Counted from the first letter of the stretch, positions 42,122-51,027 are shown. The stretch is DNA of 64,000 nucleotides from JANPPS01 sp965246835 (GCA_965246835.1 CBDFFQ010000001.1:310001-374000), one strand, 5' to 3'. Program-made: numbers and translations. Notes: generated from the letters alone by a model not told the origin.

Positions 42122-42849
42122 GGTGCCACCGCGCGCCGGGCCTCGTCATACCACTCGCGCTGCGCCGCCTTGTAGGGGCCGCGTTGCAGCTCGACCCGGC
42201 GGACCACCTCCTGGTATTGCGCCCGCGCCCCCGCCGCGTCCCCGGTTCGGCTCAGCAAATCGGCGTATCGCACCCGGCCCTCCTCGCCCGGATAATAGCC
42301 GGCCACCACGCGGTATTCCGCCAAGGCCTCTTGTGTCCGGCCGCAGGCATCCAGCGCTTGCGCATAGAGGAGATGGCCCTCTGCGGTCCGGCTCTCCTTC
42401 GGGCCGTCACGTAGAGTGTCGAGCGTCGCAAGCGAGGCCGCAGGGTCGCCAGCGGCAAACTGCGCGCGGGCGAGGCCTAGCCGAATTGCCGGGTCGGTCG
42501 CGTGCAGGCCCTGTGCACACTGGTGGTAAAGGGCCACCGCCTCGTCGGCCCGGTTCAGCGCAAGGCACTCCTCTGCCAGGCGGAGCCGATTATGCACGGT
42601 GGGCGCGATCTCCACCGCCCGTGCCAAGGCGGTGTAGGCCCGCAACGGCGCCACGCTTCGCCCGAGATTGGAAGCGATCTCACGGCCCTTTCGCGTCCCC
42701 AGCAGGTCGGGCCCCAGCTCCATGATGACATAGAGCAACGGCCCGATTACCGGGATGAACAAGATATAGAGCCAGGGCTGCATCCGGCCGGTCTTGGCGG
42801 CGTGAATGGCCAGCGCGATCTGGATCGCGAGCTCGATCCCGATCGGCAT
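42118..42849 (-). CDS. PLDc_N/TPR-repeat protein
   Basis: A 243-residue protein. The first ~60 residues have two hydrophobic segments with the GRMQPWLYILFIPVIGPLLY pattern of the phospholipase-D nuclease N-terminal (PLDc_N) domain. The rest is made of TPR-like helical repeats (NRLRLAEECLALNRADEAVA, LYHQCAQGLHATDPAIRLGL, LYAQALDACGRTQEALAEYR). Probably a membrane-anchored scaffold; partners are unknown. The ATG at 42849 shares a base with the stop of the Uma2 gene, so the two are co-translated. Confidence 0.8.
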   Translation of the reverse strand: MPIGIELAIQIALAIHAAKTGRMQPWLYILFIPVIGPLLYVIMELGPDLLGTRKGREIASNLGRSVAPLRAYTALARAVEIAPTVHNRLRLAEECLALNRADEAVALYHQCAQGLHATDPAIRLGLARAQFAAGDPAASLATLDTLRDGPKESRTAEGHLLYAQALDACGRTQEALAEYRVVAGYYPGEEGRVRYADLLSRTGDAAGARAQYQEVVRRVELQRGPYKAAQREWYDEARRAVAP

Positions 42850-43412
42850 CAGGCGGCACCGTCGAAGGCGAGGCCATCGTAGAGTTCCGCCAACGGTAGG
42901 CTGACACCCACCTCCGGCAGATCGAGCGTGCCGTCCTCGATGGCCGTGGCGGTCCACTCCGCTTCGGTTTCGCGACGGACGAACACGGTGCAACCGATGC
43001 TGCTGCTTTCGATGATCAGGTAGCGGAGGATCGAAGAAACGGCGTGGTACTCCCGCACCTTCGTTAGCCGATCGACGCGATGGGATGTCGGGCTCAGGAC
43101 CTCGAACACGACCACCGGGGACGGGACCGTGTGGTCCAAGGGCGGGATCGGAGAGCGGGTCACCAGCACGTCCGGATAGCGGACCGCATCGCCGACGGTT
43201 GCGACTCCGGCCTCAACCATGGGCCGGCATGGCGCGCACACCCGGGCCCACAATGCCCGGGCCAGATTATCCCGCACGATCGTATGCGCATTCGTGCCGC
43301 CCACCATCGCCACGGGCTGAAACCCGTCGAACTCATATGGCTCGTCCCGCTGCTGCGCCCACTCGAAGAACTCGGCCCGGGTCATCACGGGTTTGCGGAT
43401 CGCGGTGTTCAT
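42849..43412 (-). CDS. Uma2 family (PD-(D/E)XK) endonuclease-like protein
   Basis: A 187-residue protein. The Uma2/DUF820 pattern is clear: MTRAEFFEWAQQRDEPYEFD near residue 10, then the nuclease core VRYPDVLVTRSPIP (PD) and VVVFEVLSPTSHRVDRLTKV (E-V-L-S-x-x-T-x-x-x-D-x-x-x-K). Such proteins are often in mobile gene sets and may be nucleases; the biological role is not settled. It is divergent from the tartrate dehydrogenase gene (35 bp apart) and overlaps the TPR gene. Confidence 0.88.
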   Translation of the reverse strand: MNTAIRKPVMTRAEFFEWAQQRDEPYEFDGFQPVAMVGGTNAHTIVRDNLARALWARVCAPCRPMVEAGVATVGDAVRYPDVLVTRSPIPPLDHTVPSPVVVFEVLSPTSHRVDRLTKVREYHAVSSILRYLIIESSSIGCTVFVRRETEAEWTATAIEDGTLDLPEVGVSLPLAELYDGLAFDGAA

Positions 43413-43447
43413 GGATACGAGATTATCACCAACGAAGGGCCAGCGTC

Positions 43448-44524
43448 ATGCGTGAACACCGGATCGCCTCCATCCCCGCCGACGGCATCGGACCGGAGGT
43501 GATCGCCGCCGGGCTGGAGGCGCTGGAGGCCGTGGCGGCGCGCGATGGCGGGTTCCGGTTGCAGGTCACCCATTTGGACTGGGGCTCCGAACGCTATCGC
43601 CGCACCGGCGCGCTGATGCCGGCGGATGGGCTCGACCAGTTGCGCGGCCTCGATGCCATCCTGTTCGGCGCCGTGGGCGCGCCGGATATTCCGGACCACG
43701 TGACGCTGTGGGGCCTGCGGCTGCCGATCTGCCAGGGCTTCGACCAATACGCCAACGTGCGCCCCACCCGCATCCTCCCGGGCGTCACCAGCCCGCTGCG
43801 TGACGTGGGCCCCGGTGACCTCGACTGGCTGATCGTGCGGGAGAACAGCGAGGGCGAGTATGCCGGGCATGGCGGACGCGCGCATCGCGGCATGCCGGAG
43901 GAGGTCGCGACCGAGACCGCGATCTTCACCCGGGTCGGCGTAGAGCGGATCATGCGCTTCGCCTTCGCCGAGGCCCGGAAGCGCCCCCGCAAGCTGCTCA
44001 CGGTGGTCACCAAATCCAACGCGCAGCGGCACGGCATGGTGTTCTGGGACGAGATCGCGGCGCTGGTGGCGGCCGATTTCCCGGATGTCACCTGGGACAA
44101 GGAGCTGGTGGACGCCATGACCACCCGCATGGTCAAGAAGCCCGGCAGCATCGACACCGTGGTGGCCACAAATCTCCACGCGGACATCCTGTCCGATCTT
44201 GCGGCGGCCTTGGCGGGCTCGCTCGGCATCGCGCCCACGGGGAACGTCGATCCGCAGCGGCGCTTTCCCTCGATGTTCGAGCCGATCCACGGCAGCGCGT
44301 TCGACATCACCGGCAAGGGCATCGCCAACCCGGTGGCGACGTTCTGGACGGCGTCGATGATGCTGGAGCATCTGGGGGAGAGCGCCGGCGCCGCGACGTT
44401 GATGCGGGCGGTGGAACGCGTCTGCGCAGCGGGGGTGCTGACGCCCGATCTGGGCGGCACGGCCACCACGGCGGAGGTGACGCGGGCGGTATGCGAGGCG
44501 ATCGGGGGGGCGAACCAGCCCTAA
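43448..44524 (+). CDS. Tartrate/D-malate dehydrogenase (isocitrate/isopropylmalate dehydrogenase family)
   Basis: A 358-residue enzyme. The N-terminus HRIASIPADGIGPEVIAAGL is typical of the beta-decarboxylating dehydrogenase family. FGAVGAPDIPDHVTLWGLRL, VRENSEGEYAGHGGR and KSNAQRHGMVFWDE set it with TtuC/DmlA-type tartrate or D-malate dehydrogenases rather than LeuB. The late ANLHADILSDL-type and FEPIHGSAFDITGKGIANP segments bind substrate and NAD. ATG at 43448 overlaps no other gene. It may supply oxaloacetate or pyruvate from hydroxy-acids. Confidence 0.88.
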   Translation: MREHRIASIPADGIGPEVIAAGLEALEAVAARDGGFRLQVTHLDWGSERYRRTGALMPADGLDQLRGLDAILFGAVGAPDIPDHVTLWGLRLPICQGFDQYANVRPTRILPGVTSPLRDVGPGDLDWLIVRENSEGEYAGHGGRAHRGMPEEVATETAIFTRVGVERIMRFAFAEARKRPRKLLTVVTKSNAQRHGMVFWDEIAALVAADFPDVTWDKELVDAMTTRMVKKPGSIDTVVATNLHADILSDLAAALAGSLGIAPTGNVDPQRRFPSMFEPIHGSAFDITGKGIANPVATFWTASMMLEHLGESAGAATLMRAVERVCAAGVLTPDLGGTATTAEVTRAVCEAIGGANQP

Positions 44525-44582
44525 CTGTGCGAATGTTGGCCGCGTGGAGGCGATACCTCCCTCGATCAATGTGAGAACTGGC

Positions 44583-45530
44583 ATGCGGCACGACCGGCCT
44601 TGCACCTCCACCGCCCGGATGATCGCCGGTTCCGAAACGTCGGCCCAGCATGGCCGGCTGGAATGGGCGCCGGTCAAGTCGATCTGGATCGGGTCGATGA
44701 CCACGGCGGCGATCGTGCTGGGTCCGCTCACCATGACGCCTGGGGCGGTCGCCTTATTCGTCGTCACGGCCGCCGTAACGCTGTGCGCCGGGCACTCGGT
44801 CGGCATGCACCGGCTGCTGGTGCACCGCAGCTTCTCGGCGCACCGGTGGGTCGAGTATCTGCTGGTGTATCTCGGCACGCTCGTCGGCATGGCCGGACCG
44901 GTCGGGATGATCCGGCTGCATGACATGCGGGACTGGGCGCAGCGGCAGCCGGACTGCCACGACGTCCACGCGAACCGCACGCCCCTGCTGCGGGACGCGC
45001 TGTGCCAGATGCACGGGCGCCTGGTGCTGACGCATCCGCCCCGCTTCGTGGTGGAACCCCGGGTCATGCAGGACCGGTTCCTGCGTTTCCTGGAAGCCAC
45101 TTGGATGGCGCAGCAGCTGCCCTGGGCGGTCCTGTTCTACAGCTTGGGTGGGGTGCCATGGCTGGTCTGGGGCATCCCGGTCCGGATCGCGGTCTCGCTC
45201 ACCGGCCATTGGCTGGTGGTGCACCTTACGCATCGCGGAGGGCCGCAGGGCTGGGTGGTGGAGGGCGAGTCCGTGCAGGGCCATGACCTTCCGGCGGCGG
45301 CGTGGCTGACCTTCGGTGAGGCGTGGCACTCGACGCATCACGCCTGGCCCGAATCGGCGCGTCTCGGGATCGAGCCGGGCCAGGCCGATCCCGGCTGGTG
45401 GCTGCTGCGCGGCCTGGCTTGGCTGGGGTTGGTATGGGACCTGCAGGAGCCCGCGACGCTTACGCCCCGCGCCGGCGTGCGGCGGGTGCATGCCCGGGCG
45501 GGGGGCGAGGCGACAAAGGAGGCGAACTGA
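44583..45530 (+). CDS. Acyl-CoA desaturase-like membrane protein with a degenerate second histidine box
   Basis: A 315-residue membrane protein resembling stearoyl-CoA-type desaturases. Box 1 is GHSVGMHRLLVHRSF. Box 3 is GEAWHSTHHAWP. Box 2 departs from the standard H-R-x-H-H: here IRLHDMRDWAQRQPDCHD has arginine, aspartate and tryptophan in place of the tandem histidines. Four membrane segments are visible. The family of such variants exists in proteobacteria, but their chemistry is not known to me. The start is uncertain: GTG at 44544, ATG at 44583 and ATG at 44619 are all in frame. Confidence 0.75.
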   Translation: MRHDRPCTSTARMIAGSETSAQHGRLEWAPVKSIWIGSMTTAAIVLGPLTMTPGAVALFVVTAAVTLCAGHSVGMHRLLVHRSFSAHRWVEYLLVYLGTLVGMAGPVGMIRLHDMRDWAQRQPDCHDVHANRTPLLRDALCQMHGRLVLTHPPRFVVEPRVMQDRFLRFLEATWMAQQLPWAVLFYSLGGVPWLVWGIPVRIAVSLTGHWLVVHLTHRGGPQGWVVEGESVQGHDLPAAAWLTFGEAWHSTHHAWPESARLGIEPGQADPGWWLLRGLAWLGLVWDLQEPATLTPRAGVRRVHARAGGEATKEAN

Positions 45531-45545
45531 GCCCTGGTTGAATCG

Positions 45546-45676
45546 CCCTCACCTTTCGAGAAAGTCTCGTTGCCCCTGGGTTGCTCCCTCGCAATGACTG
45601 GATCAGGAGTCACGGTAGCCGAGTTTTAATCGATGCTGTCGACCCCCTCACCCCAACCGTCTCCCGGACGGAGAGG
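45546..45676. repeat. Dispersed REP-like repeat remnants
   Basis: The 155-bp gap before yraN has two repeat-like pieces. Near 45571-45602 the minus strand contains GTCATTGCGAGGGAG, the start of a common intergenic repeat. At 45643-45676, CCCCCTCACCCCAACCG is followed by a hairpin CCGTC-TCCCG-GACGG, related to the element at 39749-39857. No gene is evident in this gap. Confidence 0.5.
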
Positions 45677-45685
45677 CGGCAATTG

Positions 45686-46054
45686 TCACTCCAGCCGGAA
45701 CGCGTCCACGATTCGGCGCACCTGGCCCGCAGCGTCCACCAGCATGACGTCGAACCGCACCCCTGCCCGGCCCCACTCCGGATGCTTCGCCAGCACGATT
45801 TCGCCCGCGGCCAGCAACCGCGCCCGCTGACGGGAGGACAGCGCGGCGGCCGCCTCCGACAACACGGGCCGTGCTTTCACCTCGATGAACGCCAGCAGGC
45901 CTTGGCGTTCGGCCACGATGTCGATCTCGCCGGCCTCGGTCATGTGACGCCGGGCCAGTACCGTCCAGCCATCCCGCTCCAAGGCGGCGCAGGCAAGGCT
46001 CTCGGCGCGGATGCCTCGCACCTGCGACGCCCGGCCGCTGGCCGCGCGGGTCAC
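45686..46054 (-). CDS. YraN family protein (UPF0102, nuclease-like)
   Basis: A 122-residue protein with the YraN core: RAESLACAALERDGWTVLAR (~16-35), then GEIDIVAERQGLLAFIEVKA (~42-61) holding the endonuclease-like E/D-x-D and E-V-K residues. YraN is a small restriction-endonuclease-fold protein of unknown role, widespread in bacteria. Start is GTG at 46054. It lies 10 bp after the DppF-type gene on the same strand, so may be at the end of that operon. Confidence 0.88.
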   Translation of the reverse strand: MTRAASGRASQVRGIRAESLACAALERDGWTVLARRHMTEAGEIDIVAERQGLLAFIEVKARPVLSEAAAALSSRQRARLLAAGEIVLAKHPEWGRAGVRFDVMLVDAAGQVRRIVDAFRLE

Positions 46055-46064
46055 GGCCGAAGGC

Positions 46065-47057
46065 TCAGGGCGCCGAACGCCCCTCCTCCACCGCGTGGCA
46101 CGCGACCAGCACGCCGGCGTCCAACGTATGCGCCGGGCGTTCGATCCGGCAGCGGTCGTTGGCGAGGGGGCAGCGTGGGTGGAACGGGCAGCCGGGCGGC
46201 GGGTCGATCGGGCTCGGCACCTCCCCGCTCACTGCCGCGCGGGCGCGCCCCGTCATGCCGATATCCGGGATCGCGTCCAGCAGCAGGCGCGTATAGGGGT
46301 GACGCGGCGCCGTGAACACGCTTTCGCCGGGCCCGATCTCGACGATGCGGCCCAGATACATGACGCCGAGCTGGTCCGACATGTGGCGCACCACCGCCAG
46401 ATTATGGCTGATGAACAAATAGGTCAGCTGCAGCCGCTGCTGCAGGTCCCGCATCAGGTTCAGGATCTGCGCCTGCACCGAGACATCGAGCGCGCTGGTC
46501 GGCTCGTCCGCCACCAGGAACTCCGGCTCGCTGGCCAGCGCCCGGGCGATCGAGATCCGCTGGCGTTGGCCGCCGCTGAACTCGTGCGGGAACTTCTCGC
46601 CGTCCCGCGGGGAGAGGTTCACCTGCGTCAGCAACTGACCCACGCGGTCCACGATGTCGCGCTTGGAGGACAGGATGCGGAAGGCCCGGATCGGCTCGGC
46701 CACGATGTCCCGCACCCGCCAGCGTGGGTTCAGCGACGCATAGGGGTCCTGGAAGATCATGTTCATGCGCCGCCGCAGCGCGGGTTGCGCGCGCGCGGCC
46801 GAGAGCGCCTGCCCCTCGAACCGGATGTCTCCGCCGCTCGGCGTGTAGAGGCCGACCGCGAGCCGGGCCATGGTGCTCTTGCCGCAGCCGCTTTCGCCCA
46901 CGAGCGACAGCGTCGTGCCGCGTGGGAGCGCAAAGGACACTTCGTCCACCGCGCGCAGCGTCTGCCGGCCCTCGCGGGCCAGCGTGCGCTGCAGCCAGGG
47001 GCGGGACACGTCGAAATGGCGGGACACGCGGTCCGCTTCCAGCACGATGTCAGCCAT
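46065..47057 (-). CDS. Peptide-type ABC transporter ATPase DppF (cluster 2)
   Basis: A 330-residue ATPase. Walker A is GESGCGKST, the signature is FSGGQRQRISIARALASEPE, and Walker B is FLVADEPTSALD. The C-terminal oligopeptide-transport domain holds the CPFHPRCPLANDRC cysteine cluster seen in DppD/DppF proteins, which can hold an iron-sulfur group. It provides ATP hydrolysis with DppD for the permease pair. The ATG at 47057 overlaps the dppD stop by 8 bp and has GGGGATGGGC before it; two other in-frame ATGs lie 6 and 12 bp upstream. Confidence 0.94.
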   Translation of the reverse strand: MADIVLEADRVSRHFDVSRPWLQRTLAREGRQTLRAVDEVSFALPRGTTLSLVGESGCGKSTMARLAVGLYTPSGGDIRFEGQALSAARAQPALRRRMNMIFQDPYASLNPRWRVRDIVAEPIRAFRILSSKRDIVDRVGQLLTQVNLSPRDGEKFPHEFSGGQRQRISIARALASEPEFLVADEPTSALDVSVQAQILNLMRDLQQRLQLTYLFISHNLAVVRHMSDQLGVMYLGRIVEIGPGESVFTAPRHPYTRLLLDAIPDIGMTGRARAAVSGEVPSPIDPPPGCPFHPRCPLANDRCRIERPAHTLDAGVLVACHAVEEGRSAP

Positions 47058-48015
47058 GCCCATCCCCATACAGCCAGCATGCCGCCCGGGTGGCACCGGC
47101 CGGCATCAGATCGGGCCGCTCCACACGGCAGCGATCGAACACGCGAGGGCAGCGCGGGTTGTAGGGGCAGCCCGGCGGAATCGCGTTCAGCCGCGGCATC
47201 GCGCCGTCGATCTGATGCAGCCGCTCCACCCGCCGGTCCAGCGCCGGAATGCTCGCCATCAGCCCGGCGGTGTAGGGGTGGGACGGCGCCTGCACCACGT
47301 CCCGCACCGGGCCGATCTCGATCACGCGCCCGGCATACATCACCGCCACCCGGTCCGCCGTCTCGGCGATCACCCCCATGTCATGCGTGATCAGCATGAC
47401 GGAGGTGCCGTGGTCCCGCGTCAGGGTACGAAGCAAGGAGATGATCTGCGCCTGGATCGAGACATCCAGCGCCGTGGTCGGCTCATCCGCGATCACCAGC
47501 TTCGGCTCGGCGCACAAGGCCAGCGCGATGACCACACGCTGCCGCATACCGCCGGAGAATTCATGCGGGTAGGCGTCGATGCGGCGCCCGGCGGCCGGAA
47601 TGCCGACCTCCTCGAGCCACCGCACCGCCCGCTTCCGCGCCTCATTGTCTGACAGGCTGAGATGGGTTTGCATGGTGTCGATGAGCTGCCGGCCCACGGT
47701 GTAGAGTGGGTTCAGCGTGGTCAGCGGATCCTGGAAGATCGCGCCGATCTGGCGGCCCCGGATCTTCCGCATCTGGTCCTGGCGGAGCGTGTCGATGCGG
47801 GCGCCGTCCAGCCGGACCTGCCCGCCGCTCACCCGCCCCGGCGGCTCCAGCAGCCCGATGATCGCGGCCCCGGTCAACGACTTGCCGGCGCCGCTTTCAC
47901 CCACGACGCCCAGCACCTCGCCTTCCGCGATCTGGAAGCTCACGCCGTCCAGCGCCCGCAAGGTGCCGCGGCGGCTCGGGAAAACGACCGTGAGGTCATC
48001 CACTTCCAACAGCAT
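47050..48015 (-). CDS. Peptide-type ABC transporter ATPase DppD (cluster 2)
   Basis: A 321-residue ATPase. Walker A is GESGAGKS near residue 40, signature FSGGMRQRVVIALALCAEPK, Walker B LVIADEPTTALDVS, and H-loop LITHDMGV. The C-terminal domain has the CPYNPRCPRVFDRC cluster. It pairs with DppF. The ATG at 48015 shares a base with the stop of the upstream permease gene. Confidence 0.94.
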   Translation of the reverse strand: MLLEVDDLTVVFPSRRGTLRALDGVSFQIAEGEVLGVVGESGAGKSLTGAAIIGLLEPPGRVSGGQVRLDGARIDTLRQDQMRKIRGRQIGAIFQDPLTTLNPLYTVGRQLIDTMQTHLSLSDNEARKRAVRWLEEVGIPAAGRRIDAYPHEFSGGMRQRVVIALALCAEPKLVIADEPTTALDVSIQAQIISLLRTLTRDHGTSVMLITHDMGVIAETADRVAVMYAGRVIEIGPVRDVVQAPSHPYTAGLMASIPALDRRVERLHQIDGAMPRLNAIPPGCPYNPRCPRVFDRCRVERPDLMPAGATRAACWLYGDGHG

Positions 48016-48926
48016 CAGCGCAGCCTCGGGTTCAAGGCGTCCCGCAGCCAGTCGCCCAGCAGGTTGATCGACAGCACGATCAGCACCAGGGTGACGCCGG
48101 GGAAGATCGTGATCCACCACTCGCCGCTGAACAGGAAGTCGTTGCCGATCCGGATTAGCGTGCCAACCGAGGGCTGGGTGGGCGGCAGGCCCACGCCCAG
48201 GAAGGACAGCGTCGCCTCCGACAGGATGGCCAGCCCGGTCGTGAGCGTCCCGATCACCAGGACGGGCCCTAGCACGTTGGGCAGAATGTGCGTGACCATG
48301 ATGCGCGCCGGCGACAGCCCGATCACCCGCGCCGCCATCACATATTCCCGGCTGCGCTCCACCAAAGTCGAGCCGCGGACGGTGCGGGCGAATTGCGGCC
48401 AGAAGCTGATGCCGATCGCGAAGATCAGCACGTAGATCTGCGACCGTTCATGCACCTCCCGCGACAACGAGGCACCGACCACGCCATCCACCAGCAGCGC
48501 GATCAGGATGGCCGGGAACGAGAGCTGCACATCCGCCACCCGCATCAGCGCGGCGTCCACCGCACCCCCGGCATAGCCCGCGATCAGGCCCACCGTGATA
48601 CCGACCGCCACCGCGAACAGCACGGCCGCGATCCCCACCACGAAGCTGATCCGCGCGCCATACATGATGCCGGACAGCACGTCCCGCCCCTGGTCGTCGG
48701 TGCCCAGCACATGCGCCCAGGTGCCATCCTTCACGAAGGCCGGCGGCTGGAAGCTGTCCATCAGGTTGAGGCTGGCGAGGTCGAACGGGTTGCTGGGCGC
48801 CAGCCAGGTGCAGAACAAGGCGGCTACCAGCAGGACCAGCAGCACGAGGGCCGACAGGATCGCGACGGGCGACCGCCGGAAGCTGTAGGCAACGTCGCTG
48901 TCGAAGAACCGGCCGACGGCGTTCAT
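48015..48926 (-). CDS. Peptide-type ABC transporter permease DppC (cluster 2)
   Basis: A 303-residue permease. The N-terminus has FRRSPVAILSALVLLVLLVA, then the DppC-type VLGTDDQGRDVLSGIMYGAR motif and an EAA loop YVMAARVIGLSPARIMVTHI followed by LPNVLGPVL. The C-terminus LLGDWLRDALNPRLR is the family end. The ATG at 48926 overlaps the DppB stop by 4 bp. Confidence 0.93.
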   Translation of the reverse strand: MNAVGRFFDSDVAYSFRRSPVAILSALVLLVLLVAALFCTWLAPSNPFDLASLNLMDSFQPPAFVKDGTWAHVLGTDDQGRDVLSGIMYGARISFVVGIAAVLFAVAVGITVGLIAGYAGGAVDAALMRVADVQLSFPAILIALLVDGVVGASLSREVHERSQIYVLIFAIGISFWPQFARTVRGSTLVERSREYVMAARVIGLSPARIMVTHILPNVLGPVLVIGTLTTGLAILSEATLSFLGVGLPPTQPSVGTLIRIGNDFLFSGEWWITIFPGVTLVLIVLSINLLGDWLRDALNPRLR

Positions 48927-49906
48927 TGCCCTGATCCCCCGCGGGACGCCCGAAGCCGCGGGTCCGCCGCATAATACAGCAGGTCCACGATGAGGTTGAT
49001 GCCGACGAAAAGGACAGAAATCAGCATGAGATAGGCCGCCATCACCGGGATGTCCGCGACCTGGACGGATTGCACGAACAACAGACCCATACCGGGCCAT
49101 TGGAAGACGGTCTCGGTCACGATGGAAAAGGCGATGATGCCGCCGATCTGCAGCCCGGCGATCGTGATCACCGGCACCAGCGTGTTCCGCAGCGCATGGC
49201 CGAAGTTGATCGCGCGCGCCGAGATGCCCCGCGCCCGGGCGAACTTCACGTAGTCGGACCGCAACACCTCCAGCATCTCGGCCCGCACCAGGCGCATGAT
49301 CAGCGTCATCTGGAACAGCCCGAGGGTCACGGCCGGCAGCACCAGCGCCTTCAGCCCCGCGGTGGTCAGCAGGCCCGTGCTCCAATGCCGGAACTGCACC
49401 ACCTCGCCCCGCCCGAAGCTCGGCAGCCAGCCCAGCAGCACGCTGAAGATCAGGATCAGCAGGATGCCGATCAGGAACGTCGGCAACGACACGCCGATCA
49501 GCGAGAACACCAGGATCAGCCGCGAGCTCACGGCGGTGCGGTGGATGCCGGTATAGACCCCGGCCGGCACCCCGATCAGCAACGCCAGCCCCGCCGCCAC
49601 GCCCGCCAGTTCCAGCGTGGCCGGCAGGCGCTCCCCGATGAGGTCCATCACCGGGCGCGCCAGCCGGTAGCTGATGCCGAAATTGCCGTGCACCGCATTC
49701 CACATGAACCGGCCGTATTGCACGAGGAACGGCTGATCGAGGCCGAGTTGCTGGATCAGCGCCACCTTCTGCGCCTCGGTATAGGTCGTGCCGAGCATGA
49801 TGCTCACGGGATCGCCCACGAAGGCGAACATGGCGAAGGCGATCAAGCCCACAGCCAGCAGGACCGGGACGGCCTGCAGGATACGGGCGATGATGAAGGC
49901 GATCAT
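48923..49906 (-). CDS. Peptide-type ABC transporter permease DppB (cluster 2)
   Basis: A 327-residue permease with the N-terminal RILQAVPVLLAVGLIAFAMF, the QLGLDQPFLVQYGRFMWNAV followed by HGNFGISYR entry motif, and the EAA loop YVKFARARGISARAINFGHA. It makes the channel with DppC. Its ATG overlaps the stop of the AI-2E-type gene by 4 bp. No substrate-binding protein gene is in this cluster, in contrast to cluster 1. Confidence 0.93.
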   Translation of the reverse strand: MIAFIIARILQAVPVLLAVGLIAFAMFAFVGDPVSIMLGTTYTEAQKVALIQQLGLDQPFLVQYGRFMWNAVHGNFGISYRLARPVMDLIGERLPATLELAGVAAGLALLIGVPAGVYTGIHRTAVSSRLILVFSLIGVSLPTFLIGILLILIFSVLLGWLPSFGRGEVVQFRHWSTGLLTTAGLKALVLPAVTLGLFQMTLIMRLVRAEMLEVLRSDYVKFARARGISARAINFGHALRNTLVPVITIAGLQIGGIIAFSIVTETVFQWPGMGLLFVQSVQVADIPVMAAYLMLISVLFVGINLIVDLLYYAADPRLRASRGGSGQ

Positions 49907-51027
49907 GAGGTCTCGGGCGTCCTTCCGTCAGCTATGCCGGAACTAGCAGTATTCGTGCCGCTGAACTCCATCACGAGCGTGTATCCGATGCCCAGCAGCA
50001 CCGGGCCCAGGAAGATGCCCAGCAACCCGAAGGCCAGGGCCCCGCCCAGCACCCCCAGGATCGTCAGCAGGAACGGCAGTTGCGCCCCCCGCGAGATGAA
50101 ATACGGCCGGATCACGTTGTCGGACCCGCTGATGCAGAACAGCCCGTAGAGGCCGAGGAAGATGCCCCACCCGGTATGCCCGGTGCCGAGCAGCCAGAGT
50201 GTCGCGGGAATCCACACCACCGGCGCCCCGATCGGCAGCACGGACAGCAGCCCGGCGATCCCGCCCAGCAGCAACGGCCGCGGAACACCGGACAGCCACA
50301 GCCCGAACGCCGTCAACAAGCCCTGGACGATCGCCGTGCCCAGGATGCCGTACACCACGCCCCGCACGGTCGCGCCCGTGACCGCGATCAGCCGCTCCGC
50401 ATAGGGGCCGGCGATGCGGAACGCGATCCGATTGAGGTGCGCCGCGAGCTGATCGCCGCCAGCCCAGAAGAAGAACGCCACCAGCAGCGCGATCAGAAAC
50501 TGCGCCAAGCCGTTCGCGACGCCTAGCAGGATCGTGAGCCCGCTTTCGGCGATGCGGCCGAAATAGGGCTTGAAGAAGCTGACCATCGCCGAAAGGTCCG
50601 CCGCCCACTGGTCCCAATACTCCGCGATCGTCGGACCCACCAGCGGCACGGCGCGCAGCCATTCCGGCGCACCCGGGAGGCCCGCACTGACGAAATCCTC
50701 GATGGAGCGGCGCAACTGGCTGACGTCGTCCGCCCCGGCGGGCGCAGCAAGCGCGATCGGGAGCACGATCAGCACCGCGGTCAGCAGGACCATGATCCCG
50801 GCCGAGCCGCGGGCGCCAGTGCGCATATGGACGCGAATCCAGGAATAGAGCGGCCAGGTCGTGAAAACGAGGATCGCGCCCCACAGAATCGCCGACACGA
50901 ACGGGTTCAGCACGAGGAAGCATCCGACGGCGACGCCCACCAGCAGCAGCGCCATCAACAGCCGCTCCGCCGTGCGGGTGCTCCCCTGGCCTAATCCCGG
51001 CGGCGGACCGTCCATTCGCACTGTCAT
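49903..51027 (-). CDS. AI-2E family (PerM/YdgG-type) transporter
   Basis: A 374-residue membrane protein with about eight membrane segments. The AI-2E family pattern is present: VLNPFVSAILWGAILVFTTW near the start, LVAFFFWAGGD in the middle, GLLSVLPIGAPVVWIPATLW (~250-270) and the late ILGVLGGALAFGLLGIFLGP. The family exports or moves small molecules (AI-2 in one case) or ions; substrate here is unknown. ATG at 51027 is preferred over a TTG at 51042; an ATG at 51015 is also possible. It leads the ABC operon. Confidence 0.85.
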   Translation of the reverse strand: MTVRMDGPPPGLGQGSTRTAERLLMALLLVGVAVGCFLVLNPFVSAILWGAILVFTTWPLYSWIRVHMRTGARGSAGIMVLLTAVLIVLPIALAAPAGADDVSQLRRSIEDFVSAGLPGAPEWLRAVPLVGPTIAEYWDQWAADLSAMVSFFKPYFGRIAESGLTILLGVANGLAQFLIALLVAFFFWAGGDQLAAHLNRIAFRIAGPYAERLIAVTGATVRGVVYGILGTAIVQGLLTAFGLWLSGVPRPLLLGGIAGLLSVLPIGAPVVWIPATLWLLGTGHTGWGIFLGLYGLFCISGSDNVIRPYFISRGAQLPFLLTILGVLGGALAFGLLGIFLGPVLLGIGYTLVMEFSGTNTASSGIADGRTPETS

